A stretch of DNA of 64,000 nt. It comes from Clostridiales bacterium. Lineage in GTDB: Bacteria; Bacillota; Clostridia; Christensenellales; CAG-138. The stretch's first letter is position 1. The number at the start of each line of letters is the position of its first letter. The notes beneath the pieces were generated by a model. That model saw only the letters and a list, made by a program, of their open reading frames with translations. It did not search any database and was not told where the DNA came from. This document shows positions 25,137 to 34,157 of this stretch, piece by piece. The translations under genes and the position numbers were made by a program. The stretch is from positions 1 to 64,000 of the forward strand of contig DUPG01000026.1 of assembly GCA_012838425.1 (NCBI GenBank), written 5' to 3'.

Positions 25137-26308
25137 ACTTCGTTATGCACTATCTTGCCGTTGATTATAGTCATAACGCAGCGTGAACGCACATCTAAGG
25201 GATGTCCGTTGAATACTGCAAGGTTTGCAAGCTTATTGGTTTCGATTGTGCCTACCTTATCGTCAATTCCGCAAATTTTCGCAGGATTTATAGTGATTGC
25301 CTTCAAAGCTACATCCTCCGGCAAGCCCTCTCTGACTGCTATCGACATACATACGGGCAGATATTGCTGGGGAATAACGGGACAGTCCGTCATCATAGCG
25401 AACTCTATGCCAGCTTCATGCAGAATACGCGGTGCTCCGAATGTAAGATTTTTTAGCTCAATCTTGCTTCTTTCTGAAAGCAATGGCCCGATTATTACGC
25501 CGCAGAGATTCTTTTTGAACTCGGGCTTTACCAAGTCGGCTATCAAATAGCCTTCTGTGAAGTGGTCAAGAGTAAACTTAATATTAAACTCATTCGCAAT
25601 TCTAATGGCTGTCAAAATATCGTCCGCTCTATGACAATGAATTTTTAGCGGAATCTCACGCTTCAATACCGGAATAAGCGATTCATACGCAAAATTGAAT
25701 GTCGGGGCTTTGTCGGGGTCTTGCTCTGCGCGCTCCTTCTTCTTCATATACTCCTGCGCCTTAAAAAGCGTATCGCGCATAATTGAAGCGGTTGCCATGC
25801 GCGTATTGGGTGATTTTTTCAAGCTGTCGTAAACGCGCTTTGGGTTTTCGCCGAAAGCCGCCTTCATGGCTGCGGGGTTGTTCTTTTCGGTTTCAAAAAT
25901 CATATCATCAACACCTTTTCCGTATGTGTTGATAATTACGAACTGACCGCCTATTACATTTGCGCTTCCGGGGCCGGTCATAACGGTTGTAACGCCCGCC
26001 TTGTACGCTTCCTCGAAGCCCATGTCAAATGGGTTTATAGCGTCTATTGCGCGCAGCTCCGGAGTTACTGGGTTTGAGATTTCATTACCGTCGTTTCCCT
26101 CAAAGCCCATACCGTTTTCGAACATACCCAAGTGCGAATGAGCATCGATAAAGCCGGGAACTATATAATGCTCGGGCAGGTCGTAAACCTCGCCATCGCC
26201 TTTTGCTGTGCCGCCTACTTGAACTATCCTGTCGTCATCAATAACTACATCGCCAACGAACTCAGGCTTGACCTGCGATAAAATCTTCAGATTCTTTAAT
26301 GTAATCAT
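25130..26308 (-). CDS. Imidazolonepropionase-like metal-dependent amidohydrolase
   Basis: The 392-residue protein has an intact metal site: GFIDAHSHLG (H57, H59), EIPLKIHCHRADD, FTLDHFTEG and the final Asp in MMTDCPV. It hydrolyses a cyclic amide, but the substrate cannot be named; relatives are often annotated as imidazolonepropionase or prolidase-like. It is the active counterpart of the ligand-less paralogue at 8877-10016, with which it shares length and many stretches. AAGGAG precedes the ATG. The cyclo-ligase gene follows with a seven-base overlap. Confidence 0.92.
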   Translation of the reverse strand: MITLKNLKILSQVKPEFVGDVVIDDDRIVQVGGTAKGDGEVYDLPEHYIVPGFIDAHSHLGMFENGMGFEGNDGNEISNPVTPELRAIDAINPFDMGFEEAYKAGVTTVMTGPGSANVIGGQFVIINTYGKGVDDMIFETEKNNPAAMKAAFGENPKRVYDSLKKSPNTRMATASIMRDTLFKAQEYMKKKERAEQDPDKAPTFNFAYESLIPVLKREIPLKIHCHRADDILTAIRIANEFNIKFTLDHFTEGYLIADLVKPEFKKNLCGVIIGPLLSERSKIELKNLTFGAPRILHEAGIEFAMMTDCPVIPQQYLPVCMSIAVREGLPEDVALKAITINPAKICGIDDKVGTIETNKLANLAVFNGHPLDVRSRCVMTIINGKIVHNEVC

Positions 26309-26502
26309 AGCTTTCTCCTTGCCTTCATATAGTTACATTCATATTACCACAAAAGCTATTGAGTGTAAATAAAGCTGCGCTATTAGAAGCTTCTTCTTAT
26401 CATTGTTTTTTCATGGATATTTCGCCAAATAACTCATAAAAATTAGTGTCGAAACAGGCGTAAATATGCACAACATTAGATTTTCCTGCGTATTATACAG
26501 CA

Positions 26503-26517
26503 TAGAGCAATGCTCTA
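26503..26517. promoter_or_regulatory. Palindrome upstream of the Cys/Gly-rich peptide gene
   Basis: TAGAGCA-A-TGCTCTA is a perfect 15-base palindrome 27 bases before the ATG. It follows a TATTAT-like -10 sequence (26491-26496) for which no good -35 box is seen. It may be an operator or a small 5' hairpin. Confidence 0.4.
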
Positions 26518-26543
26518 AAATATGCATTAAGGAGGAACTTCTT

Positions 26544-26771
26544 ATGTTCAACAATTGTGGCGGTGGTGGCAATAATTCTTGCTGCTTGCTTCTCTTGCTG
26601 CTTGCTTGCTGCGGCAACAACAATGGTTTTGGTGCATTCGGCAACGGCTGCAATGGTGGCGGCAGTGGTAACAACACCTGCGAATTACTGCTTTGGCTGT
26701 TGCTGTTCTGCTCATTATGCGGCAATGGCGGCGGTTCAGGCAGCCCCTGCCTTGGAGGATGCGGTTGCTAA
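26544..26771 (+). CDS. Cys/Gly-rich hydrophobic 75-residue peptide
   Basis: The product has 75 residues with 12 Cys, many Gly and Asn, and two Leu-rich blocks. Two halves repeat one plan: Gly/Asn, Cys, a run of Leu, then a Cys pair (NNSCCLLLLLLACCG and NNTCELLLWLLLFCSLCG). It resembles the small high-cysteine proteins annotated in some Clostridia, whose function is unknown. A perfect AAGGAGG eight bases before the ATG and a strong terminator 18 bases after the stop show a dedicated, well-translated transcript. Spore coat, membrane peptide or bacteriocin-like roles are all possible. The ORF track start at 26466 is too early. Confidence 0.8.
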   Translation: MFNNCGGGGNNSCCLLLLLLACCGNNNGFGAFGNGCNGGGSGNNTCELLLWLLLFCSLCGNGGGSGSPCLGGCGC

Positions 26772-26789
26772 CCCTAACCGGCGGGCTAT

Positions 26790-26813
26790 GCGGTGGGTAA
26801 CCACCGCTTTTTT
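26790..26813 (+). terminator. Terminator of the Cys/Gly-rich peptide gene
   Basis: GCGGTGG-GTAA-CCACCGC is a perfect 7-bp stem with a four-base loop, followed by six T. Confidence 0.95.
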
Positions 26814-26853
26814 ATACACAATACTGTCATTTCAACGCAGTAAATATCGCTAA

Positions 26854-26882
26854 TTGAAAATGCTCTCTTCCTATGCTATTAT
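26854..26882 (+). promoter_or_regulatory. Promoter of the GT-C glycosyltransferase gene
   Basis: TTGAAA (26854-26859), 17 nt and TATTAT (26877-26882) lie 42 bases upstream of the ATG at 26925. It may drive the whole run of genes to trmFO, because no terminator was seen inside that run. Confidence 0.6.
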
Positions 26883-26924
26883 AATTTGGTATGCAATAGC
26901 ATTTGATTTGGGGGTATATTTTTT

Positions 26925-29900
26925 ATGAAGAAAATCTATTCTGTCATAGCACTTGTGCTGCTTATTCTTTTAATACCCGTTTATTCACTTGCAGATTCAA
27001 AAAACCTCAGTGTGAACGGCGATTTTGAAGAACCAAGCACTACGAGCTATCCGCGCGGCTGGTCATTCAGCACATGGGACGAAAACAGACCTTCGATTGC
27101 AGAGGTAGTAGAAATTGAAGGCAGGGGAAATGTTGTTTACATAAAAAACGAAAAAGCCAATGACACCAGCTTATATCAAGTGATGCCCGTTGAGCCAAAC
27201 TCGTATTATGAGATTTCGTGCTATATAAAAACAGCCGGAGTTGAATCGGGCAAGGGCGCAAACATATCCGTATTGCATAGCCACGCTTACTCTACCACTC
27301 TGTTTGGTGATAACGACTGGCAGAAGGTCTCTTTTATAGGGCAAACCAATGCTGACCAAGAGGAGATAAGCGTTGCTATACGCATAGGCGGATACAGCGG
27401 AATAGCTTCCGGCGAAGCATGGTTTGACGATGTAACGGTTACAAAATTAGATAAAGCCCCATCAGATACATCAATTGTTCAAAAGCTGTATATAGAAAGT
27501 CAACCGAACCCCAACAACACAGAAGGCGAAAATATGCCCTACATGGGTACAATACTTGGATTAACGCTTTTGTTCGCTATTGCACTCATACTTATCTACA
27601 ACAAAATGATAAAGAACCCGAAAATGATTAAGTTGAATGAGAAAAAGGGCTTACTCGAAAACCCTTACATGATATTCATTCTGCTTGGCTTGGGCTTAGT
27701 AATAAGAATACTATGCAACTATTTGTTCCAATCCGTAGGCGATGACCCGCAATTTGGACATCCGACAGACATAAAGTGCTTCTTCGCATGGGGCGAAAGG
27801 ATGTTGAGCAATGGTCCAAGCGGATTCTATGCGCCCGATTATTTCTGCGACTATCCTCCCGGCTACCTGTATTTCTTAGGATTGTCATCGGGATTAAGCC
27901 ATCTTTTCGGTGCGGCGTATGGCTCTGCAACACATGCGCTATTCATGAAGCTTCCCTCAATAATTGCTGACCTGCTATTCGCTTTCTTGGCGTACAAGAC
28001 GGCAAAACGCATTAAGCTGAACGAAACTGTAGCGAACATCGCCGCTTGCTTCGTATTATTTAACCCGACAATCATATTCCTATCCTCTGTTTGGGGACAG
28101 ATTGACATTATACTCTCTTTGCTTATAGCAATTGCGGCAATACTGTTTATTGACGGAACAAAGATTGTAAAGACTGCCGGGCTGCTGAACCCAAGAATTA
28201 TAGCCTGCGGCGCAATATATGGATTGGCTATTCTAATAAAGCCGCAAGCATTGATGGTAGGTCCTGTATTTTTTGTTGCATATATTGTTTATATCATTAA
28301 CAACGACAAGCGAAATCAGCTTAACCAAGCGCTTTTGAACACCGTGTTGGCTGTGCTGTCTGCATTTGCGGTGATACTGCTTGTGTCATTCCCGTTTAAG
28401 CCGCAGCTTTTCGGACAAGAGGGGCTTGTTAAATGGCTGTTTGAAAAATACATTGGCACTGTAGGCGGATACAATTACGCAAGCGTTGAAGCGTACAACT
28501 TCATGTCGCTTATAGGCGGGCTGTGGACAAACGCCGACAAGGTTGTGTTCTTAGGGCTTACATACAAGCATATAGGCACAATTCTTATGGTGTTTGTGGG
28601 CATCGCTACGGCTGTATACTATGTTTTCGGCGAGAAAAAGAACAAGAGCGCGCTTATACTTTGCATGGCGTTTATGTTTGCGGGACTGTTCACATTCGGG
28701 CATTATATGCACGAGCGTTACATATTCCCCACATTAGTACTGTTAGTGCTTGCCGCTGTCGCTTACAAGGACAAGCGTCTGTATTTGCTGAGCGGGCTGT
28801 ACTCAATATCCGCTTTCCTAAACAGCGCAGGCGCGTTTATAATAATATCGAATCAATTTGCGAGAACAGAAAGCTATGATAACTTCGTGCTTTTAGGTTC
28901 ACTTTTCACTGTATTGTGCTTCTTATACTTCATATATGTAGGATACAAAATTATGATTAACGGAAAAATCGAAAAAGCGTTTGACGCGAAAAAGCCTGAA
29001 CAGCTTGCCATAACGCAAACAACAAGCGGAAGGATACTTCCCGACAAGGTCGATAACAAGCTGAGATTCAAGCGCAAGGACTATATATTCATAATCGCTG
29101 TTACACTTATTTACGCGGTGATTGCGCTAACCAACCTGGGTACGACTCAAGCGCCCGAAAACGGCTTGGTGATGACTATACAAGACGAAGACGCTGTAAT
29201 AGAGTTCGATAAAAAGGTCGAGATTTCCTCTGTATATGTGTACGGCGGCATAGCAAACCAAAGCCGCGTAGCTTTAAGAGATGCCGACAATAATGTGATA
29301 GCCTCATACGAACAGGTGTATGGGCATATGTTCAGATGGCGCGAAATTACAACCACGCCATTTTCAACGAATAAGGTAGTACTATCGGTCGAGTCGGGCA
29401 AAATTGACTTCAAAGAAATTGCATTCTATGATCCCCAAGGCAACCCGATAATAGGTCGCTCAAACGAGTTTGCAAGCCCGTTGATTGACGAGCCTGATGA
29501 GATTCCCATTAAGTCGAAAATATCCTATATGAACGGAATGTATTTCGACGAGCTGTATCATGGCAGAACAGCGTATGAGCACCTGCACAACCTAAAAGCA
29601 TACGAGGTAACACACCCGCCGCTTGGAAAAATCATAATAAGCATAGGCATCGCGATATTCGGTATGAACGCATTCGGCTGGCGTGTGATGGGCGCTTTGT
29701 TCGGCGTGGCTATGGTGCCTATAATCTACTGCTTCGCTAAACGGTTGTTCAAGAAGAGCGAATACGCATTGCTGGTAGCGTTCATATTCGCATTTGACTT
29801 CATGCACTATGTTCAGACGCGCATAGCGACTATTGACGTTTACGGCGTGTTCTTCATATTGCTGATGTTCTACTATATGTATCAGTACTTCACCATGAAT

Positions 29901-30911
29901 GTATTTGTTGACGGGCTCAAAGCTACCTTCAAGCCCTTAGCGTTGGCAGGACTTTTCTTCGGATTAGGCGCCGCAAGCAAGTGGATATGCTTCTACGCCG
30001 GCGGCGGCTTGGCAATAATGTTCCTGATTTCGATTATTCAAAGGATAATCGAGTACAAGAAGGTAATGGCATATGGCACTCCTGAGGAAGAAGAAAAGGT
30101 TTCGCATTTCCCGAGGTATTTGATTGCTACAATCGGGTGGTGCTTGATATTCTTCGTTGCGCTGCCAATAGTGATTTACTCCGCTTCATACCTTGTGTTC
30201 CCCGATGTTGCGCAAGCATTTAAGCAAAAAGGTATTCAAGGCTTTATGGACAGGGTATGGTACTTGCAGAAAAACATGTACGATTACCACAGCGATTTGA
30301 AGGCCACACATTCATTCCAGTCGCCTTGGTATTCGTGGCTGCTTGATATTCGTCCGATATGGTTCTACAAGGGAGCAGCGCCCGACGGCTATGTCGCTAC
30401 TATATCTTCATTCGGCAACCCGTATATTTGGATACCTTCATTGATAGGAACTATCGCTTTGGTAGTGCTGACTCTCAAGAAGAAGTTAAAAGCTAACGCA
30501 GGGATTATTATGGTGATAATAGGCGTTGCTTCTAACCTTGGTCCTTGGGTGCTGGTAACGCGCTGTACATTTATTTATCACTACTTCGCTACTGTTCCTT
30601 TCATAATACTTGGAGCGGTGTACCTGCTGAAATACCTTGAAGAAAAGTACAACTGGCTCTCATATATTAAATGGGGCTGGATGATAGTTGCCGGCGTAAT
30701 GTTTGCAGCGTACTATCCTTTCTTGACGGGTATTATAGCTTCTAAGAAGTACATGGAGCTTTTACAATGGATGCCCTCATGGACATTCTTGGGCTCACAA
30801 GGTCCAATTAAGGGAACCATATTCGGAATATGCGTAACCGTATTCATCATAATCGCATTCGTGCTTTTCGGAATGATGAAAAAGCAGAAATATGAGGCGC
30901 GATTTTTATAG
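26925..30911 (+). CDS. Two-module GT-C glycosyltransferase with O-mannosyltransferase-like C-terminus
   Basis: The 1328-residue protein starts with a signal peptide (LLILLIPVYSLADS) and a carbohydrate-binding-type beta domain (about 28-185). After a membrane helix comes a first GT-C multipass module (about 245-680, with GHPTDIKCFFAWGER and DYPPGYLYFLG). An extracellular beta domain (about 745-845) follows. The C-terminal second GT-C module (about 865-1328) resembles protein O-mannosyltransferases, with DELYHGRTAYEHL near 874 and THPPLGK. GT-C enzymes take sugar from a polyprenyl phosphate carrier on the outer membrane face. Having two modules in one chain is unusual. The next gene, gtrA, fits a carrier-lipid flippase. 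Confidence 0.85.
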   Translation: MKKIYSVIALVLLILLIPVYSLADSKNLSVNGDFEEPSTTSYPRGWSFSTWDENRPSIAEVVEIEGRGNVVYIKNEKANDTSLYQVMPVEPNSYYEISCYIKTAGVESGKGANISVLHSHAYSTTLFGDNDWQKVSFIGQTNADQEEISVAIRIGGYSGIASGEAWFDDVTVTKLDKAPSDTSIVQKLYIESQPNPNNTEGENMPYMGTILGLTLLFAIALILIYNKMIKNPKMIKLNEKKGLLENPYMIFILLGLGLVIRILCNYLFQSVGDDPQFGHPTDIKCFFAWGERMLSNGPSGFYAPDYFCDYPPGYLYFLGLSSGLSHLFGAAYGSATHALFMKLPSIIADLLFAFLAYKTAKRIKLNETVANIAACFVLFNPTIIFLSSVWGQIDIILSLLIAIAAILFIDGTKIVKTAGLLNPRIIACGAIYGLAILIKPQALMVGPVFFVAYIVYIINNDKRNQLNQALLNTVLAVLSAFAVILLVSFPFKPQLFGQEGLVKWLFEKYIGTVGGYNYASVEAYNFMSLIGGLWTNADKVVFLGLTYKHIGTILMVFVGIATAVYYVFGEKKNKSALILCMAFMFAGLFTFGHYMHERYIFPTLVLLVLAAVAYKDKRLYLLSGLYSISAFLNSAGAFIIISNQFARTESYDNFVLLGSLFTVLCFLYFIYVGYKIMINGKIEKAFDAKKPEQLAITQTTSGRILPDKVDNKLRFKRKDYIFIIAVTLIYAVIALTNLGTTQAPENGLVMTIQDEDAVIEFDKKVEISSVYVYGGIANQSRVALRDADNNVIASYEQVYGHMFRWREITTTPFSTNKVVLSVESGKIDFKEIAFYDPQGNPIIGRSNEFASPLIDEPDEIPIKSKISYMNGMYFDELYHGRTAYEHLHNLKAYEVTHPPLGKIIISIGIAIFGMNAFGWRVMGALFGVAMVPIIYCFAKRLFKKSEYALLVAFIFAFDFMHYVQTRIATIDVYGVFFILLMFYYMYQYFTMNVFVDGLKATFKPLALAGLFFGLGAASKWICFYAGGGLAIMFLISIIQRIIEYKKVMAYGTPEEEEKVSHFPRYLIATIGWCLIFFVALPIVIYSASYLVFPDVAQAFKQKGIQGFMDRVWYLQKNMYDYHSDLKATHSFQSPWYSWLLDIRPIWFYKGAAPDGYVATISSFGNPYIWIPSLIGTIALVVLTLKKKLKANAGIIMVIIGVASNLGPWVLVTRCTFIYHYFATVPFIILGAVYLLKYLEEKYNWLSYIKWGWMIVAGVMFAAYYPFLTGIIASKKYMELLQWMPSWTFLGSQGPIKGTIFGICVTVFIIIAFVLFGMMKKQKYEARFL

Positions 30912-30924
30912 GAGAAGCAAGCAA

Positions 30925-31428
30925 ATGAAGAAAAGCGCAGCGAATAATATCCTTCAATTCATAAAGTTCGGCATTGTGGGTGTGATGAACACCCTTGTCG
31001 ATTTTCTCGTTTTCACTTTACTTACTCTGCTGTTTGGCGGCATGCGCGACAGCATATTTTTGACGGGAGTATTTACACTCATAGCCTATGCTTGCGGAGT
31101 GCTTAACAGCTTTTTATTGAATTCGCGCTGGACATTCAGGCAGGAATACAGACGCACGAAGCAAGAGAAGTATATGTTCGTATTGGTGAACGCTGTATCG
31201 TGGCTGGTGTCTTTCTTCTTCGTATGGCTGTTCTCGAACCATGTGTTCCCCAACAGCAGTTTGACAGAGTTCACATACAATCTGTTAGGCTATACAGAGG
31301 TTGAGCAATATGAAAAGGTTGTGAGCATATTGTCAAAGCTGTTCTCTGCTCCTATTGTAATTATAGTGAACTTTTTGGGTACAAAGCTGTTTGTATTCAA
31401 CGGAAATAAAAACGAAGGAATCGAGTAA
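30925..31428 (+). CDS. GtrA-like membrane protein
   Basis: GtrA-family proteins have four membrane segments and are thought to flip polyprenyl-phosphate-linked sugars. This 167-residue protein has the signature QFIKFGIVGVMNTLVDFLVF, NSFLLNSRWTF and a C-terminal NFLGTKLFVF. I use the ATG at 30925 behind AGGAG, which lies just after the stop of the glycosyltransferase; the ORF track begins inside that gene. A loop of about 40 residues between helices three and four is longer than usual. It probably supplies lipid-linked sugar to the upstream enzyme. Confidence 0.9.
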   Translation: MKKSAANNILQFIKFGIVGVMNTLVDFLVFTLLTLLFGGMRDSIFLTGVFTLIAYACGVLNSFLLNSRWTFRQEYRRTKQEKYMFVLVNAVSWLVSFFFVWLFSNHVFPNSSLTEFTYNLLGYTEVEQYEKVVSILSKLFSAPIVIIVNFLGTKLFVFNGNKNEGIE

Positions 31429-32957
31429 TGTACACTAACATAAAGAGCCATGGTCTGTCCGGCATAGAGGGGTTCACCGTGAATATTGAGGTGGCGATAT
31501 TCACAGGTCTGCCCGCATACAACATGGTAGGCTTGCCCGATACAGCGGTAAGAGAATCACGCGAGAGGGTTCAGTCGGCTATAAAGAACAGCCGATACAC
31601 ATTCCCGAATGACAAGGTAATTATTAACTTGGCACCTGCCGATATGCGCAAGGAAGGTACGCAGTACGATTTGCCCATAGCGTTGGGCCTGTTGGTCGCC
31701 TCAAAACAGATTTCGGATAAAAACATAGGCAATTTTACTATACTTGGCGAGCTGGCGTTAGACGGCACAGTTCGACATATAAACGGAATACTGCCCATGG
31801 TGATTGACGCGTCAGAGAGGGGCGAAACCAACTTTTTGATTTCTGCCGCGAACGCAAAGGAAGCAGCGCAAATTGAAGGAGTTAACATATTCGCTGTAAA
31901 CACGCTGAAAGAGGCCGCCCAGTTTTTAGACGGCAAGCTGAATATTGAGCCGATGCCCATTGAGCGCTGGCTTCCTGATGACGATTGCAGGAGCAATGAC
32001 TTTTCGCTTATACAAGGGCAGTTCAGCGCAAAGAGAGCTGTAGAGGTAGCAGTTGCAGGAGGGCATAACATACTGCTTATAGGCACTCCCGGCTCGGGAA
32101 AGACAATGATTTCGCGTAGTATACCGTCGATATTGCCCGACTTGACTAAGGAAGAAGCCATAGAGATAACGAAAATCCATTCTATTGTGGGGGAGCTGCC
32201 GCCGGATTCAGGTTTGGTTACGCAAAGACCATACAGAAGCCCGCACCACACCTCATCTGCCGCTTCATTGGTAGGCGGGAGCACAAAAGCGCTTCCCGGA
32301 GAGATAAGCCTTGCGCATTTCGGCGTATTGTTCTTAGATGAGCTGCCCGAATTTAAGCGCGATGTGTTAGAAGCGATGCGTCAGCCTTTAGAGGACGGTT
32401 TTATCACCGTATCGCGTGCAACCTTCAGAGCGACATATCCCGCAAGCTTTATGCTTGTAGCGGCTATGAACCCCTGTCCTTGCGGAAATTACGGCTCAAA
32501 GCATAACAAGTGCCGGTGCTCTTTGCAGCAGATTAAGAAATACCAACAGAGAATTAGCGGTCCGTTGCTTGACAGAATAGACCTGCATATAGAAATGACC
32601 GAAGTTGAGTACAGCGATTTCACTAACACCACGCCTGCTGAATCGAGCAAAAGCATTAAAGCGCGTGTAAATGCCGCAAGGGCTATTCAGAGAAAGCGAT
32701 TTGATGGTACGGGAATTCTTTTCAACGCGCAAATGGATTCAACGCATATAAAAGAATTCTGCACGATTGATTCGGAGGGCGAAAAGCTTATGGAAATGGC
32801 GTTTTCACGGCTTAACCTCAGCGCAAGAGCGTATAATAGGCTTAAAAAGGTCGCACGTACCATTGCGGACTTAGATAATTCAGAGAAAATATCTGCTTCG
32901 CATATTTCTGAAGCAATTCAATACAGAAGCTTAGATTCAAAGTACTGGGGTAATTGA
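31428..32957 (+). CDS. comM: YifB/ComM family AAA+ ATPase
   Basis: ComM is a hexameric helicase that promotes branch migration during natural transformation; YifB homologues in Gram-positives are less studied. The 509-residue protein has the N-terminal Lon-S5-like domain (GLPAYNMVGLPDTAVRESRERV), Walker A GTPGSGKT, the Mg-chelatase-like core with FLDELPEFKRDVLEAMRQPLE, and the zinc-like cysteines in NPCPCGNYG and CRCS. Start and previous stop overlap (TAATG). It precedes dprA, fitting a DNA uptake role. Confidence 0.94.
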   Translation: MYTNIKSHGLSGIEGFTVNIEVAIFTGLPAYNMVGLPDTAVRESRERVQSAIKNSRYTFPNDKVIINLAPADMRKEGTQYDLPIALGLLVASKQISDKNIGNFTILGELALDGTVRHINGILPMVIDASERGETNFLISAANAKEAAQIEGVNIFAVNTLKEAAQFLDGKLNIEPMPIERWLPDDDCRSNDFSLIQGQFSAKRAVEVAVAGGHNILLIGTPGSGKTMISRSIPSILPDLTKEEAIEITKIHSIVGELPPDSGLVTQRPYRSPHHTSSAASLVGGSTKALPGEISLAHFGVLFLDELPEFKRDVLEAMRQPLEDGFITVSRATFRATYPASFMLVAAMNPCPCGNYGSKHNKCRCSLQQIKKYQQRISGPLLDRIDLHIEMTEVEYSDFTNTTPAESSKSIKARVNAARAIQRKRFDGTGILFNAQMDSTHIKEFCTIDSEGEKLMEMAFSRLNLSARAYNRLKKVARTIADLDNSEKISASHISEAIQYRSLDSKYWGN

Positions 32958-34135
32958 TGAACTATACTCACGAGTGGATATGCTGTCTTTGGCTTGCTTT
33001 GATGCTGCCCGACTGCTCACCGCGCTATATGCAGTTAGTAGAAGAATACGGCGCGGCGGTTACTGTTTTTGAGAATTTTGAGGACATTCACAAAGAGAAC
33101 CCATCGCTTATAAGGCAAGTCGAGCTTGAAAGAATGCGCAAAACAAGCCCTGAACAGCTTTTTCACAGGTTCGAGAACACACTGCAAAAGCTGAAGGTTG
33201 ATGTAATATTTCTGAACTCTGATGAATACCCCAGCATATTAAAGCAGATTTCAAGTCCACCGAATGTGTTGTTTGTAAGAGGTAAAATGCCAAACGAGGA
33301 AGCATTGACTGTCGGGATAGTAGGCTCAAGGAAATGCACAAGCTACGGTGTTGAAGCTACAAGGAATATTGCATACAGCTTAGCCGAAGGCGGAGCGTGC
33401 ATTGTATCAGGGCTTGCCGAGGGAATAGACGCGCACGCATCATCAGCGGCGCTTGAATGTAAAAGCAACTCCTGTCCTACTGTCGCGGTGCTGGGCAGCG
33501 GAATAGATGTAGTTTTTCCGAAATGCAACGAATCACTGTACCATGCTATAATCGAACGGGGTGCAGTTATTTCGCAATTCTGCCCGAATGCGCAGCCTGC
33601 AAGCTATACTTTTCCAAAGCGCAACAAGGTAATTGCGGGGCTTTCACGCTGTTTGATAGTATCCGAAGCAGCAAAGGACAGCGGCGCCTTAATTACAGCC
33701 GACTATGCAGGCAAATTCGGAAGAAAGGTATTCTGCATACCCGGGCGCATTACGGATTGGCAGAGCGAAGGCTCAAACACGCTTATAAATTCGAAAAAAG
33801 CAACCCTGCTGTTATCTATCGAGCAGGTGATTGATGAGTGCAAGAAAGATTCGTTTGAGAATTTGCAGTATAACAATATAAGAAGCAATAAACCGAAAGA
33901 AAAAACACAGAAAACACCGGCAATCAGCAAGCCCGCAAAACCAAAAATTGAGTTGGACGAAAAGAGTATGACGATATACAACGCGTTGTTAGACGGCGAA
34001 AAGACATTTGACGAATTATGTATAATTACAGGCTTATCGGTGCCGGAATTAAATTTGTCCTTGACAACTATGGAGTTTTCACGAATAATTAAACAGTCGC
34101 AAGGAAGAGCTTACAGTATCTTTTGCGACATTTGA
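32957..34135 (+). CDS. dprA: DNA-processing protein DprA (Smf)
   Basis: DprA binds incoming single-stranded DNA and loads RecA. The Rossmann-fold core is clear: VGIVGSRKCTSYGVEATRN, CIVSGLAEGIDAHA, AVLGSGIDVVFP and GALITADYAGKFGR. The N-terminal helical domain (1-100) and a C-terminal winged helix (about 330-392) complete the 392-residue protein, joined by a Lys-rich linker. ATG overlaps the comM stop by one base. The comM-dprA pair implies that natural competence is or was present. Confidence 0.95.
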   Translation: MNYTHEWICCLWLALMLPDCSPRYMQLVEEYGAAVTVFENFEDIHKENPSLIRQVELERMRKTSPEQLFHRFENTLQKLKVDVIFLNSDEYPSILKQISSPPNVLFVRGKMPNEEALTVGIVGSRKCTSYGVEATRNIAYSLAEGGACIVSGLAEGIDAHASSAALECKSNSCPTVAVLGSGIDVVFPKCNESLYHAIIERGAVISQFCPNAQPASYTFPKRNKVIAGLSRCLIVSEAAKDSGALITADYAGKFGRKVFCIPGRITDWQSEGSNTLINSKKATLLLSIEQVIDECKKDSFENLQYNNIRSNKPKEKTQKTPAISKPAKPKIELDEKSMTIYNALLDGEKTFDELCIITGLSVPELNLSLTTMEFSRIIKQSQGRAYSIFCDI

Positions 34136-34157
34136 CTGTATGGAGGTACTAATATAA

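Noticed and set aside
26488-26520. Sporulation sigma factor promoter for the Cys/Gly-rich peptide
   Set aside because: A CATA-like -10 box is present but the rest of the sigma-E or sigma-K consensus is not, so I did not call it.
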